From: HGM04593 sp045660825
GTDB taxonomy: Bacteria > Bacteroidota > Bacteroidia > Bacteroidales > Bacteroidaceae
Length of the DNA stretch: 64,000 nucleotides
NCBI GenBank assembly: GCA_045660825.1
Contig: JAZREN010000069.1
Coordinates: forward strand, 1-64,000
Reading direction: 5' to 3'
Shown here: piece by piece, positions 36,493 to 44,265 of the stretch
Numbering within the stretch: position 1 is the first letter of the stretch
How the letters are laid out: each line of letters opens with the position of its first letter
Translations under genes and position numbers: made by a program
Notes under the pieces: model-generated
What the model saw: only the letters and a program-made list of their open reading frames with translations
Databases searched by the model: none
What the model was told of the DNA's origin: nothing

Positions 36493-37245
36493 TCATTTAA
36501 CCTTAGACAATGCCTGACGAGCCGCCTTCTGTTGGCTCTCGCGCTTTGAGAAGCCATCACCAATGCCGCAAACCTCACCACCGACAAGCACCTCACTTAC
36601 AAAGAAGACACCCTCCTTGCGCATCTCCTCGGTTACAATACGGAACTCCACATCGATGTGTTTCTTCTGCCCCCACTCTATCAGACGGCTCTTGTAGTTC
36701 TTGTCGGCCTTTACAACAGATTCAATATCGGGAAGACGCGAGAAAACCCTGTCGAGCAAGAAACGCCGACACTGCTTGTAACCCTTGTCAATATATATGG
36801 CTCCGACAAGAGCCTCAAGCGCATTGCCATAGATATAGTTGTTATGCTGGTGCGCAACTCCACACGCATTCACATATTTGTCGAGACCTATCTGCAGAGC
36901 AAGCTCATTCAACCTCTCACGACAGACAAGATTGCTTCGCGACTTGGTTAGGAAACCCTCGCGCTCGCGATTGAATTTTGAATAAAGGAAGTCGGCAGTA
37001 ATGGAACTGAGTACGGCATCGCCCAGAAATTCCAGACGTTCATTACATGATAGTTTTGTTGTCCCCGATGTAGAGCTGTGCGTCATGGCCATCTCATAGA
37101 GTTTGATGTCGCTAGGCACATAACCTAATATCGAGTACAACAACAAATAAGACTCCCTGTCCTTGCGGGACAGGAGTCTTATCTTATCAATCAGTTTCTT
37201 AAAAAATCTGTCAGCCTTCAATTTTCTTAAAAGCGATGCTTGCAT
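36493..37245 (-). CDS. rnc: Ribonuclease III
   Basis: The 250-residue endonuclease cleaves double-stranded RNA in rRNA maturation. The catalytic signature ERLEFLGDAV is at residues 69-78, the second acidic cluster in NALEALVGAIYID, and a dsRNA-binding domain occupies the last about 70 residues (ESQQKAARQALSKVK). The chosen ATG at 37245 lies inside the fabF 3' end (35-base overlap); the longer frame begins 13 codons upstream. The acpP-fabF-rnc order is common in bacteria. Confidence 0.94.
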   Translation of the reverse strand: MQASLLRKLKADRFFKKLIDKIRLLSRKDRESYLLLYSILGYVPSDIKLYEMAMTHSSTSGTTKLSCNERLEFLGDAVLSSITADFLYSKFNREREGFLTKSRSNLVCRERLNELALQIGLDKYVNACGVAHQHNNYIYGNALEALVGAIYIDKGYKQCRRFLLDRVFSRLPDIESVVKADKNYKSRLIEWGQKKHIDVEFRIVTEEMRKEGVFFVSEVLVGGEVCGIGDGFSKRESQQKAARQALSKVK

Positions 37246-38473
37246 TATGGCCACCGAAGCCGAATGTATTCGACAATGCAACATTCACATTCCTCTTCTG
37301 CGCCTTGTTAAAGGTAAAGTTCATTGCATAGTCAATTTCAGGATCTTCATCGCCATCGGCATGGTTTATTGTTGGCGGTACCATGCCATGCTTCATAGCA
37401 AGTACTGTCAACACAGCCTCAAGCGCACCGGCACCGCCGAGCAAATGACCGGTCATTGACTTAGTAGAACTGATATTCAATTTATAAGCGTGCTCACCAA
37501 AGAGATTCTTGATAGCTTTTGCTTCAACGATATCACCTGCATGTGTCGAAGTACCATGTACATTTATGTAATCAACACTCTCAAGCGGCAGACCAGCCTC
37601 TTCCAGTGCAGCTTTCATCACACGGTAAGCGCCTTCTCCCTCCGGGTGAGGTGCTGTTATATGATGCGCATCGGCGCTCAGACCGGTACCAACAATTTCT
37701 GCATATATCTTTGCACCACGGGCCACAGCATGCTCATACTCCTCGAGTACAAGAGAAGCAGCACCTTCAGCCATAACAAAACCGTCACGACTCTTGCTGA
37801 ACGGACGCGATGCCCCTTTTGGGTCATCATTGCGCACCGACAACGCATGCATTGCATTGAATGCACCGACACCAATGTTACATATTGCAGCCTCGGCTCC
37901 ACCCGAAATAATAACGTCTGCACGACCAAGACGTATCTGGTCATATGCATCAATTATGGCATTGGACGACGATGCACATGCCGAGGTTGTAACGTAGTTA
38001 GGCCCCTTCAAACCATAACGTATGGAAATCATACCGGGCGTCATGTCCGATATCATCTTTGTTATGAGGAATGGAGAAAAACGCGGACCACTTTCCTGGT
38101 TCAACGCATAAGCGCGAACCTCGTCTTCGAGAGCGCACAATCCACCGATACCCTCACCGAATATGACACCGACCCTGTTGCAATCGACCTTTTCAAAGTC
38201 CAAAGCACTATCGTTTATTGCCTCTACTGCAGCTGCAACGCCATACTGCGTATCAAAATCGACCTTACGGGTCTCACGACGATCCATTGTCAAAGATGGG
38301 TCGAATCCCTTCACCTCACAAGCAAACTGAGTCTTGAAGAGGTATGCATCAAAACGAGTAATAGGTCCTGCGCCACTTACTCCATTAACTGCGTTCTCCC
38401 ACATTGTGGGAACATCGTTACCAATGGGCGAAACGGCACCAAGACCTGTTACAACAACTCTTCTAAGTTTCAT
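37211..38473 (-). CDS. fabF: 3-oxoacyl-ACP synthase II
   Basis: The 420-residue condensing enzyme elongates acyl-ACP in fatty acid synthesis. The catalytic triad is C166 in TSACASS, H306 in NVHGTST and H343 in SMTGHLLGG. Length and the C-terminal NTFGFGGHNASIAF motif are typical. It lies 36 bases after acpP and overlaps rnc. Confidence 0.97.
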   Translation of the reverse strand: MKLRRVVVTGLGAVSPIGNDVPTMWENAVNGVSGAGPITRFDAYLFKTQFACEVKGFDPSLTMDRRETRKVDFDTQYGVAAAVEAINDSALDFEKVDCNRVGVIFGEGIGGLCALEDEVRAYALNQESGPRFSPFLITKMISDMTPGMISIRYGLKGPNYVTTSACASSSNAIIDAYDQIRLGRADVIISGGAEAAICNIGVGAFNAMHALSVRNDDPKGASRPFSKSRDGFVMAEGAASLVLEEYEHAVARGAKIYAEIVGTGLSADAHHITAPHPEGEGAYRVMKAALEEAGLPLESVDYINVHGTSTHAGDIVEAKAIKNLFGEHAYKLNISSTKSMTGHLLGGAGALEAVLTVLAMKHGMVPPTINHADGDEDPEIDYAMNFTFNKAQKRNVNVALSNTFGFGGHNASIAFKKIEG

Positions 38474-38509
38474 ATAGAATTGTTAGAGTACAGCAGGAAG
38501 AGAGGTCTA

Positions 38510-38752
38510 TTATTTCTCAGCAACCTTCTCCTCTACATACTTGACAGCATCACCTACTGTCGCAATTTTCTCAGCCAAATCCTCAGGAATTGAGATACCG
38601 AACTCGTCCTCAATCTCCATAATAAGTTCTACTCTATCCAAAGAGTCTGCGCTCAAGTCGTTTGTAAAGTTAGCCTCTGATGTAACCATTGACTCTGAAA
38701 CACCGAACTTCTCAATGATAATCTGTTTTACTCTTGATTCAATTTCTGACAT
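38510..38752 (-). CDS. acpP: Acyl carrier protein
   Basis: The 80-residue protein carries acyl groups on a 4'-phosphopantetheine attached to S37 in the SADSLDRVELIMEIEDEF motif. I chose MSEIESRVKQI at 38752; a longer frame upstream runs through the promoter and is not real. It is strongly acidic as expected. It begins the acpP-fabF-rnc operon under a perfect promoter. Confidence 0.98.
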   Translation of the reverse strand: MSEIESRVKQIIIEKFGVSESMVTSEANFTNDLSADSLDRVELIMEIEDEFGISIPEDLAEKIATVGDAVKYVEEKVAEK

Positions 38753-38790
38753 AATTGTAAGTTTTAAAGATTCGTAAAATATCTTTGGCG

Positions 38791-38821
38791 CAAATGTAAG
38801 ATAAAAATTAAGAACTACAAA
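38791..38821 (-). promoter_or_regulatory. Promoter of acpP-fabF-rnc
   Basis: On the minus strand TTTG (38821-38818) and TACATTTG (38798-38791) are 19 bases apart, a full match to the Bacteroidota consensus. The acpP start is 39 bases downstream. Confidence 0.8.
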
Positions 38822-38908
38822 GAAATATAGAAAAAAAACGCAACCCGATTGCACAAATGCTATAAAAATGTGCAAACACTGTACGAAAATCTACATTTCC
38901 CCCGCTAT

Positions 38909-39958
38909 TTACCTATTACTTATATTTATTTTAAAGGCCATTTGTTCACGGCGCAGTTTATAATTGTTACGCAACCACTCGAAATCGCCGGGAGCATTCT
39001 TCAGCATCGCTGTATCATCCAATGGAGAATATATTGCCAGGAAAGCCTCCTGTTCACTCGCCGCTTCCACCACGGGGTGCAACGGAGCATCAAGCCCAAG
39101 CATCGGAACCTCTCCTTTATAATTAATGTAACGCGCGAATTTGTCCAGTACGATAGAAGTCGCATTCATTTTCCCCTCGGCCGAATAGCCCGCAATGTGA
39201 GGGGTGGCAACATATGCTTTATTCAACAATGCAAGGTTTATATCCGGTTCCCCCTCCCACACGTCAAGTGCAACGCATTGCACTGCACCGCTTTGCAACG
39301 CATCCAACAACGCCGTGTTGTCTACCACCGCACCACGCGAAGCGTTTATCAGCAACCTGCAGTGTCTGAGCGAAGAGAAGAATCGCGCATCTGCAAGATG
39401 TTGGCTTTTATACACGCCATCCGCATTCAACGTAGGGTGGAATGTTATTATATCACTTTGTTCCGCAATTTCGTCCAGCGACACAAGCCCCGACACACCG
39501 GCATCAGCCTTTGGCGGGTCGTTTGCCAGCACGCGCAGCCCCACACTACCGGCCCACGCAGCAACACGCGAACCAATCTCGCCAAAGCCCACAATGCCCA
39601 ACGTAAGTCCCGCAATGGCACAGCCATTGTCACGCGCCCACGAATATATCACCGACTGCACATACTGCAGCACAGCACCGGCATTACACCCCGCGGCATT
39701 TGTCCAGGTTATCCCCGCCTCACGGCAATAATCAGAATCTATGTGGTCATAGCCTATTGTTGCAGTACCGATGAAACGCACCGCTGTGCCACCCAACAGA
39801 GTTGCATCACACTTTGTACGTGTCCTCACAAAGAGAGCCTCGGCATCAACAAGGTCGCCATCAGCAATGGCACCGCCAGGCAACGCCACCACATCAACAC
39901 CCATCGCAGTCAATGCCTCGCGCAGATAGGGAATCTTTTCGTCAATAACAACTTTCAT
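38909..39958 (-). CDS. pdxB: Erythronate-4-phosphate dehydrogenase
   Basis: The 349-residue D-2-hydroxyacid dehydrogenase acts in pyridoxal phosphate synthesis. It starts MKVVIDEKIPYLREAL (ATG at 39958, 12 codons inside the longest frame), has the NAAGCNAGAVLQYV segment, the NAD site LGIVGFGEIGSRVA, INASRGAVVD, DVWEGEPDIN with the catalytic acid and ATPHIAGYS with the catalytic histidine. The sequence from NAAGCNA is what separates PdxB from other dehydrogenases. It lies alone on the minus strand, divergent from the polysaccharide genes. Confidence 0.94.
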   Translation of the reverse strand: MKVVIDEKIPYLREALTAMGVDVVALPGGAIADGDLVDAEALFVRTRTKCDATLLGGTAVRFIGTATIGYDHIDSDYCREAGITWTNAAGCNAGAVLQYVQSVIYSWARDNGCAIAGLTLGIVGFGEIGSRVAAWAGSVGLRVLANDPPKADAGVSGLVSLDEIAEQSDIITFHPTLNADGVYKSQHLADARFFSSLRHCRLLINASRGAVVDNTALLDALQSGAVQCVALDVWEGEPDINLALLNKAYVATPHIAGYSAEGKMNATSIVLDKFARYINYKGEVPMLGLDAPLHPVVEAASEQEAFLAIYSPLDDTAMLKNAPGDFEWLRNNYKLRREQMAFKINISNR

Positions 39959-40018
39959 ATCAAGAAACAGGGTTTGATGATACAAATATAACAAGTTACT
40001 ATGAGTTTACACTCAAAG

Positions 40019-40050
40019 TTTGGCAAATATGATATAATTCGTTAGTTTTG
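40019..40050 (+). promoter_or_regulatory. Promoter of the DUF4254-GT9-methyltransferase operon
   Basis: TTTG (40019-40022) and TAGTTTTG (40043-40050) are separated by 20 bases, a perfect Bacteroidota promoter. The first start codon is 75 bases downstream. Confidence 0.8.
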
Positions 40051-40124
40051 CATATCAATAACAGAACAAAACGCCGCAGCCCAATGTATTAAGAGCAAAG
40101 GCAGCAACTAAAACAATACACATC

Positions 40125-40736
40125 ATGCAAAAGTTCACCCAGATGAGTTGGCCCATTTTCAATGAAGCCATAGCCGACTACCACAAGACAGACAATGTAG
40201 ACACACCCATAAACAACCCCTATCCGCTGAAGAGCATCGAGTACTATCTCTACCTCAAGTGCTGGATAGACACCGTGCAGTGGCATTTCGAGGACATCAT
40301 CCGCGACCCGGGCATCGACCCCGTCGAAGCACTCACACTCAAGCGCCGCATCGACAAGTCCAACCAGGACCGCACCGACCTTGTCGAGCTCATCGACAGT
40401 TATTTCCTCGATTTGTACAAGGACGTCACTCCACTCGAGGGAGCGACCATCAACACCGAGAGCCCCGCATGGGCTGTCGACCGCTACTCCATCCTCTCAC
40501 TCAAGATATACCACATGCAGGAGGAGGTGAACCGCACCGATGTCGACGACGAGCACCGCGCAAAGTGCCAGGCAAAGCTCGACGTTCTTAACGAGCAATA
40601 CAAGGACATGACCACCTCAATAGGCCAATTGCTCGACGATATCGCTGCCGGACGCAAGTTCATGAAAGTGTACCGCCAGATGAAGATGTACAACGACCCT
40701 TCGCTCAACCCCGTCCTCTATGGATCAAAAAAGTAA
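40125..40736 (+). CDS. DUF4254 protein
   Basis: The 203-residue soluble protein matches the DUF4254 family seen next to LPS-type glycosyltransferases in Bacteroidota, with HFEDIIRDP and the TNxxRxDLVELID-like segment (SNQDRTDLVELIDSYFL). No catalytic motif is visible and its function is unknown; genomic linkage points to surface glycan synthesis. It overlaps the GT9 gene by 17 bases. Codons are strongly C-ending, like the next six genes. Confidence 0.8.
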   Translation: MQKFTQMSWPIFNEAIADYHKTDNVDTPINNPYPLKSIEYYLYLKCWIDTVQWHFEDIIRDPGIDPVEALTLKRRIDKSNQDRTDLVELIDSYFLDLYKDVTPLEGATINTESPAWAVDRYSILSLKIYHMQEEVNRTDVDDEHRAKCQAKLDVLNEQYKDMTTSIGQLLDDIAAGRKFMKVYRQMKMYNDPSLNPVLYGSKK

Positions 40737-41778
40737 CGTCAAGACCATACTGATCACACGTTTTTCGGCTGTCGGCGACGTAGCGATGACCATCCCATTG
40801 CTATATTCACTCAGCAAAGCCTATCCCTGGCATCGCTTCATCTTTGTAAGCCGCGAGCGCTTCGGGCAGTTCTTCATCAACAAACCCGAAAACATCGATT
40901 TCATCGGAATAAATCCGGTGGAATACAAAGGTTTGTCTGGTCTCTTCAGGCTCTACCGCGAGCTCTCGCTCTACGAGCCGGACATGCTCGCCGACCTCCA
41001 CGATGTACTCAGGACAAAAATACTCAGAACATATTTCAAACTCTTCGGCCGCATCAAGGTCGCGAGCATTGACAAAGGCCGCAAGGAGAAGGCAGCACTC
41101 ACAAAACCAAGCAAGACGAACAAACAGCAGCTCAAGAGCACTTTCGAGCGCTACAGCGAAGTTTTCACCAAGTTGGGTTTGCCTTTCACACCATCATTCA
41201 CCTCGCTGTTCAAGGACAGCAAGGGCTATATCGGCGATTTCGCCACATTCATTCCACCCAAAGGCGACGACCGTTGGATTGGCATCGCCCCCTTCGCACG
41301 CCATGGCGGAAAAATATACCCACTCGACAAGATGGAACAGGTTGTAGCGCAGCTGTCACAACAGGAGCAGACCAAGCTCTTTTTCTTTGGCAACGGCCCC
41401 GAAGAGGAGAAAGCCATCAACCAATGGTGCGACAAATACCCCAACTGCATATCCTTCATTGGCAAAACCGATTTCAATGGCGAGCTACGCCTCATCAGCC
41501 ATCTCGACGCCATGCTATGCATGGACTCTGCAAACATGCACATGGCGTCACTCGTCGGTACCCCGGCCGTCTCTGTCTGGGGCGCCACGTCGCCCCTTGC
41601 CGGTTTCTTGGGATGGCAACAGCACATGGACGACTGCATAGAACTGCAGTTGGAGTGCCGCCCTTGCTCAATCTTCGGCAACAAACCCTGCCGTTATGGC
41701 GACTACCGCTGCATGAACATTGAGCCACGCATCATTGCAGAGAAAATCATACAGAAGACAAATAAACCACAAGCATAA
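40720..41778 (+). CDS. Glycosyltransferase family 9 (heptosyltransferase-like)
   Basis: The 352-residue GT-B enzyme has the GT9 pattern: ILITRFSAVGDVAMTIPLL at the N-terminus, WIGIAPFARHGGKIYPLDKM in the middle and SANMHMASLVGTPAVSVWGATSP near the sugar-nucleotide site. GT9 members add heptose or other sugars to the lipid A core. A CRPCSIFGNKPCRYGDYRCM cysteine cluster closes the protein, as in other Bacteroidota GT9s. It sits between DUF4254 and a methyltransferase. Confidence 0.9.
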   Translation: MDQKSNVKTILITRFSAVGDVAMTIPLLYSLSKAYPWHRFIFVSRERFGQFFINKPENIDFIGINPVEYKGLSGLFRLYRELSLYEPDMLADLHDVLRTKILRTYFKLFGRIKVASIDKGRKEKAALTKPSKTNKQQLKSTFERYSEVFTKLGLPFTPSFTSLFKDSKGYIGDFATFIPPKGDDRWIGIAPFARHGGKIYPLDKMEQVVAQLSQQEQTKLFFFGNGPEEEKAINQWCDKYPNCISFIGKTDFNGELRLISHLDAMLCMDSANMHMASLVGTPAVSVWGATSPLAGFLGWQQHMDDCIELQLECRPCSIFGNKPCRYGDYRCMNIEPRIIAEKIIQKTNKPQA

Positions 41779-41789
41779 AACACAAAGCG

Positions 41790-42515
41790 ATGCAAACAGT
41801 CACCAACAAGGAAAAAGACCCGATGGGAAGGGCAATTTCCGACTATTACCACACCCGTAAAGCCGGTAAGTTAAGAGTACTCTCGTCAATGTTCTACGAG
41901 GACGAGATTCCCGTCGCCACACTGTTCCGCGACTTTGCCGACATGCCCATCCAGGAGCAGAAAGCCATCGAGCTCTGCCGCGGTAATGTGCTCGATGTTG
42001 GCGCCGGCAGCGGTTGCCACAGCGTCATCCTTAAGGAACGCGGACCCGCGCCTGTCGCCATCGACATCTCCGAACTGTCGGTCGAAGTCATGAAAGAACG
42101 CGGACTCGACGCCCGCAACATCAACTTTTTCGACGAGACCTTCACCGAGAAGTTCGATACCATCCTGCTTGCCATGAACGGCATAGGCATCGTAGGCAAG
42201 ATCGACCGTCTGCCACTCTTTTTCCGCAGCATCAAACGCCTTCTGGCACCCGGTGGCCAGGTGCTGCTCGACTCTTCCGACATCAGCTACGTCTTCATGG
42301 ACGACGATGGCGGCATGGACATTGACCTTGCAGCCGGCTACTATGGCGAAATCGACTACAAGATGCGCTACAAGAACATCACCGGCGCCCCATTCGATTG
42401 GCTATACATTGATTTCGACACCCTCTCCATGTATGCCGAGGAGCACGGCTTCATCTGCGAAAAATGCATCGACGGTGAGCACTACGACTACCTCGCCCGC
42501 CTCACCCTAAAATGA
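41790..42515 (+). CDS. Class I SAM-dependent methyltransferase
   Basis: The 241-residue protein has the SAM motif I VLDVGAGSGCHSVIL near residues 66-80 and later ILLAMNGIGIVGK (motif II region) and LLAPGGQVLLDSSD (motif III). The substrate is not evident; the operon context suggests a glycan or lipid precursor. It is the last gene of the three-gene operon and is followed by a terminator at 42536. Confidence 0.88.
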   Translation: MQTVTNKEKDPMGRAISDYYHTRKAGKLRVLSSMFYEDEIPVATLFRDFADMPIQEQKAIELCRGNVLDVGAGSGCHSVILKERGPAPVAIDISELSVEVMKERGLDARNINFFDETFTEKFDTILLAMNGIGIVGKIDRLPLFFRSIKRLLAPGGQVLLDSSDISYVFMDDDGGMDIDLAAGYYGEIDYKMRYKNITGAPFDWLYIDFDTLSMYAEEHGFICEKCIDGEHYDYLARLTLK

Positions 42516-42535
42516 GACTCCGATAAAATATTTTT

Positions 42536-42586
42536 ACACGATACTTTGCATTTCCAAAAACAATTTGCACGGTATCGTGTTTTTTA
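42536..42586 (+). terminator. Terminator overlapping the capsule promoter
   Basis: A 9-pair stem (42536-42544 with 42572-42580) with a long loop of 27 is followed by a T-run to 42585. The -33 box of the next promoter lies in the loop and the T-run is its spacer, so termination of one operon and start of the next share the same bases. Confidence 0.6.
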
Positions 42587-42595
42587 ATACATTTG
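42564..42595 (+). promoter_or_regulatory. Promoter of the capsule operon
   Basis: TTTG (42564-42567) and TACATTTG (42588-42595) are exactly 20 bases apart. A second TACATTTG at 42646-42653 lacks a spaced -33 box. No inverted repeats flank the whole promoter, so it does not look invertible, unlike many Bacteroides capsule promoters. Confidence 0.75.
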
Positions 42596-42686
42596 TTATA
42601 GGAAACAAACAGGCTTAACGCACTTTTTGCGCGCCGCTCTTTCCCTACATTTGGACAAAACAGCTTATTCAAAAGCTAAAAACTTG

Positions 42687-43337
42687 ATGGTCAACATATT
42701 ACAACACCATCGAGGAGCCAAAGGTATGCCCGCGCGGCAACCAGCAACACCCTTCAACCATCATCACACAGTGAATAACGACAACGCCCTCACATGGTTT
42801 GCAATGAGCGCCCCCTATCGCCGCGAACTCATCGCCAAGGAGTTCCTGCGCCAGAAAGAGGTCGAGTGTTTCGTCCCAATGAAAGAGGCTCTTGTCGAAA
42901 GACGTAACGGCACCAAGAGCCGCCAAATGGTCCCGGCCATTCACAATCTCATTTTCGTGCACACCACAAAAGAGAGAATCAAAGCACTCAAGCAAGGCGT
43001 CAATTTCCTGCAATACTGCACACGCCCCCAAGGCGGCAAGAACGTCCCAATCACCGTCCCAGAGCCTCAGATGCAACAATTCATTGACATCACCAATGCC
43101 GCCAATGCCGATATCACCTATCTGCGCCCCGAGGAGGTCGACATCAAACGAGGCACCAGGGTACGCGTTCATGGCGGAGTGTTCGATGGCACCGAAGGCA
43201 TCTTTGTCAAGGTGCAAGGCAAGCGCAGCCGCCGTGTAGTGTTACTCATCGATGGCATCACAGCCGTTGCCCTCACAGAGATAAGCACCGATTTTCTTGA
43301 GATTCTCGACGAAGAAAACACAAACACGCACACGTAA
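42687..43337 (+). CDS. UpxY-family transcription antiterminator (NusG paralogue)
   Basis: The frame is open from 42627; candidate ATGs are at 42687 and 42726, and the conserved domain begins at ALTWFAMSAPYRRELIAKEFL, so the exact start is uncertain. The product (216 residues from 42687) has an N-terminal NGN domain (WFAMSAPYRR...NLIFVHTT) and a C-terminal KOW-like domain (GTRVRVHGGVFDGTEGIFVKVQGK). UpxY proteins let RNA polymerase read through the long leader of the capsule operon they head. No upxZ-like inhibitor gene follows, which is unusual compared with Bacteroides fragilis loci. Confidence 0.88.
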   Translation: MVNILQHHRGAKGMPARQPATPFNHHHTVNNDNALTWFAMSAPYRRELIAKEFLRQKEVECFVPMKEALVERRNGTKSRQMVPAIHNLIFVHTTKERIKALKQGVNFLQYCTRPQGGKNVPITVPEPQMQQFIDITNAANADITYLRPEEVDIKRGTRVRVHGGVFDGTEGIFVKVQGKRSRRVVLLIDGITAVALTEISTDFLEILDEENTNTHT

Positions 43338-43466
43338 AATATTTTCAAGTAAAATTAATTTACAAATATAATAACACACGTACGCAAGCGCACACACAAG
43401 ACGGATAGTTCAAAACCCATTCAACCTGTGCGCCAACAGACAAGTAAATCAAAAAAAACAATTAAT

Positions 43467-44243
43467 ATGAAAAAACTCATTCCCGCATTGCTCTTGCTGC
43501 TTTTGACAGCATCATGCTCAACACAGAAACAAGTCCCCTATTTCCAGGACCTCAACGATGGCCAGAGTGTAAAAATCGCCACACCGCAGGACGTAAGGCT
43601 CAAGGTCGGCGACCAGTTCACCATCCACGTAAACAGCAAAGACCCCGAGCTCACACTCCCGCTCAACCTCACACGCTCAACCAACAACACCGGTGGCAAC
43701 GAAACCCGCCTTGCCTATACCGTTGACGAGCGCGGATATATAGATTTCCCCACCCTGGGCGAAATCTATGTCGAGGGCAAGACCCGTGACGAGGTCGCAA
43801 AACACATCAAGAACATCATCCTCGAAAAGAAGCTCGTTCTCGACCCCGTTGTCATCGTCGGTTTCCACAACCAGCAGGTATCTGTCATCGGCGAAGTCGG
43901 CCGACCCGGTAAATACGACATCAACAAGGACCGTTTCACCATCCTCGATGCCCTCAGCCTTGCCGGCGACCTCACCATCCAGGGAAAACGTGAGAACATC
44001 ACTGTGCTGCGCGAGGAGTACGGCGTGCAGAAGGCCTACACCCTCAACCTCAACGACGCCGCGCAGTTCCACGCATCACCCGCCTACTACCTGCAGCAGA
44101 ACGACATCGTCTACGTAGAACCCAACACCTCAAAGGCAGCTGCGTCATCAACCAACGGCAACACCGTGCGTTCTATATCATTCTGGTTCTCTGTCATCTC
44201 ACTGGGACTCACCTTGGTAACCTTCTTCCGCGGCTTCAACTAA
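43467..44243 (+). CDS. Polysaccharide export lipoprotein, Wza-like
   Basis: The 258-residue protein has a lipoprotein signal (MKKLIPALLLLLLTASCST, lipobox LTASC with the cysteine at residue 17). I chose the ATG at 43467 rather than the frame opening at 43428. A polysaccharide export (Poly_export) domain and SLBB domain follow (RLKVGDQFTIHVNSKDPEL; YTVDERGYIDFPTLGEIYVEGKT; SVIGEVGRPGKYDI). A C-terminal hydrophobic segment (SISFWFSVISLGLTLVTFF) could cross the outer membrane as in Wza. It is 22 bases upstream of the Wzc-like kinase gene. Confidence 0.93.
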   Translation: MKKLIPALLLLLLTASCSTQKQVPYFQDLNDGQSVKIATPQDVRLKVGDQFTIHVNSKDPELTLPLNLTRSTNNTGGNETRLAYTVDERGYIDFPTLGEIYVEGKTRDEVAKHIKNIILEKKLVLDPVVIVGFHNQQVSVIGEVGRPGKYDINKDRFTILDALSLAGDLTIQGKRENITVLREEYGVQKAYTLNLNDAAQFHASPAYYLQQNDIVYVEPNTSKAAASSTNGNTVRSISFWFSVISLGLTLVTFFRGFN

Positions 44244-44265
44244 CCACTAAAACAGTGCTCCTCAA

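Noticed and set aside
37211..37245. rnc start overlapping fabF as an error or frameshift
   Set aside because: The overlap is short, the rnc N-terminus reads well from the inner ATG, and the gene order is common, so coupled translation explains it.
37490..38593. A 367-codon open frame on the plus strand opposite fabF and acpP
   Set aside because: It lies fully antisense to two certain genes, has no homology that I recognise and a cysteine/threonine-rich composition typical of complementary-strand frames.
38849..39991. A 380-codon plus-strand frame opposite pdxB
   Set aside because: Antisense to a complete, well-conserved pdxB; composition is that of a shadow frame.
42516..42686. Invertible capsule promoter
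   Set aside because: No inverted repeats flank both promoter boxes; the only inverted repeat there encloses just the -33 box and behaves as a terminator stem.
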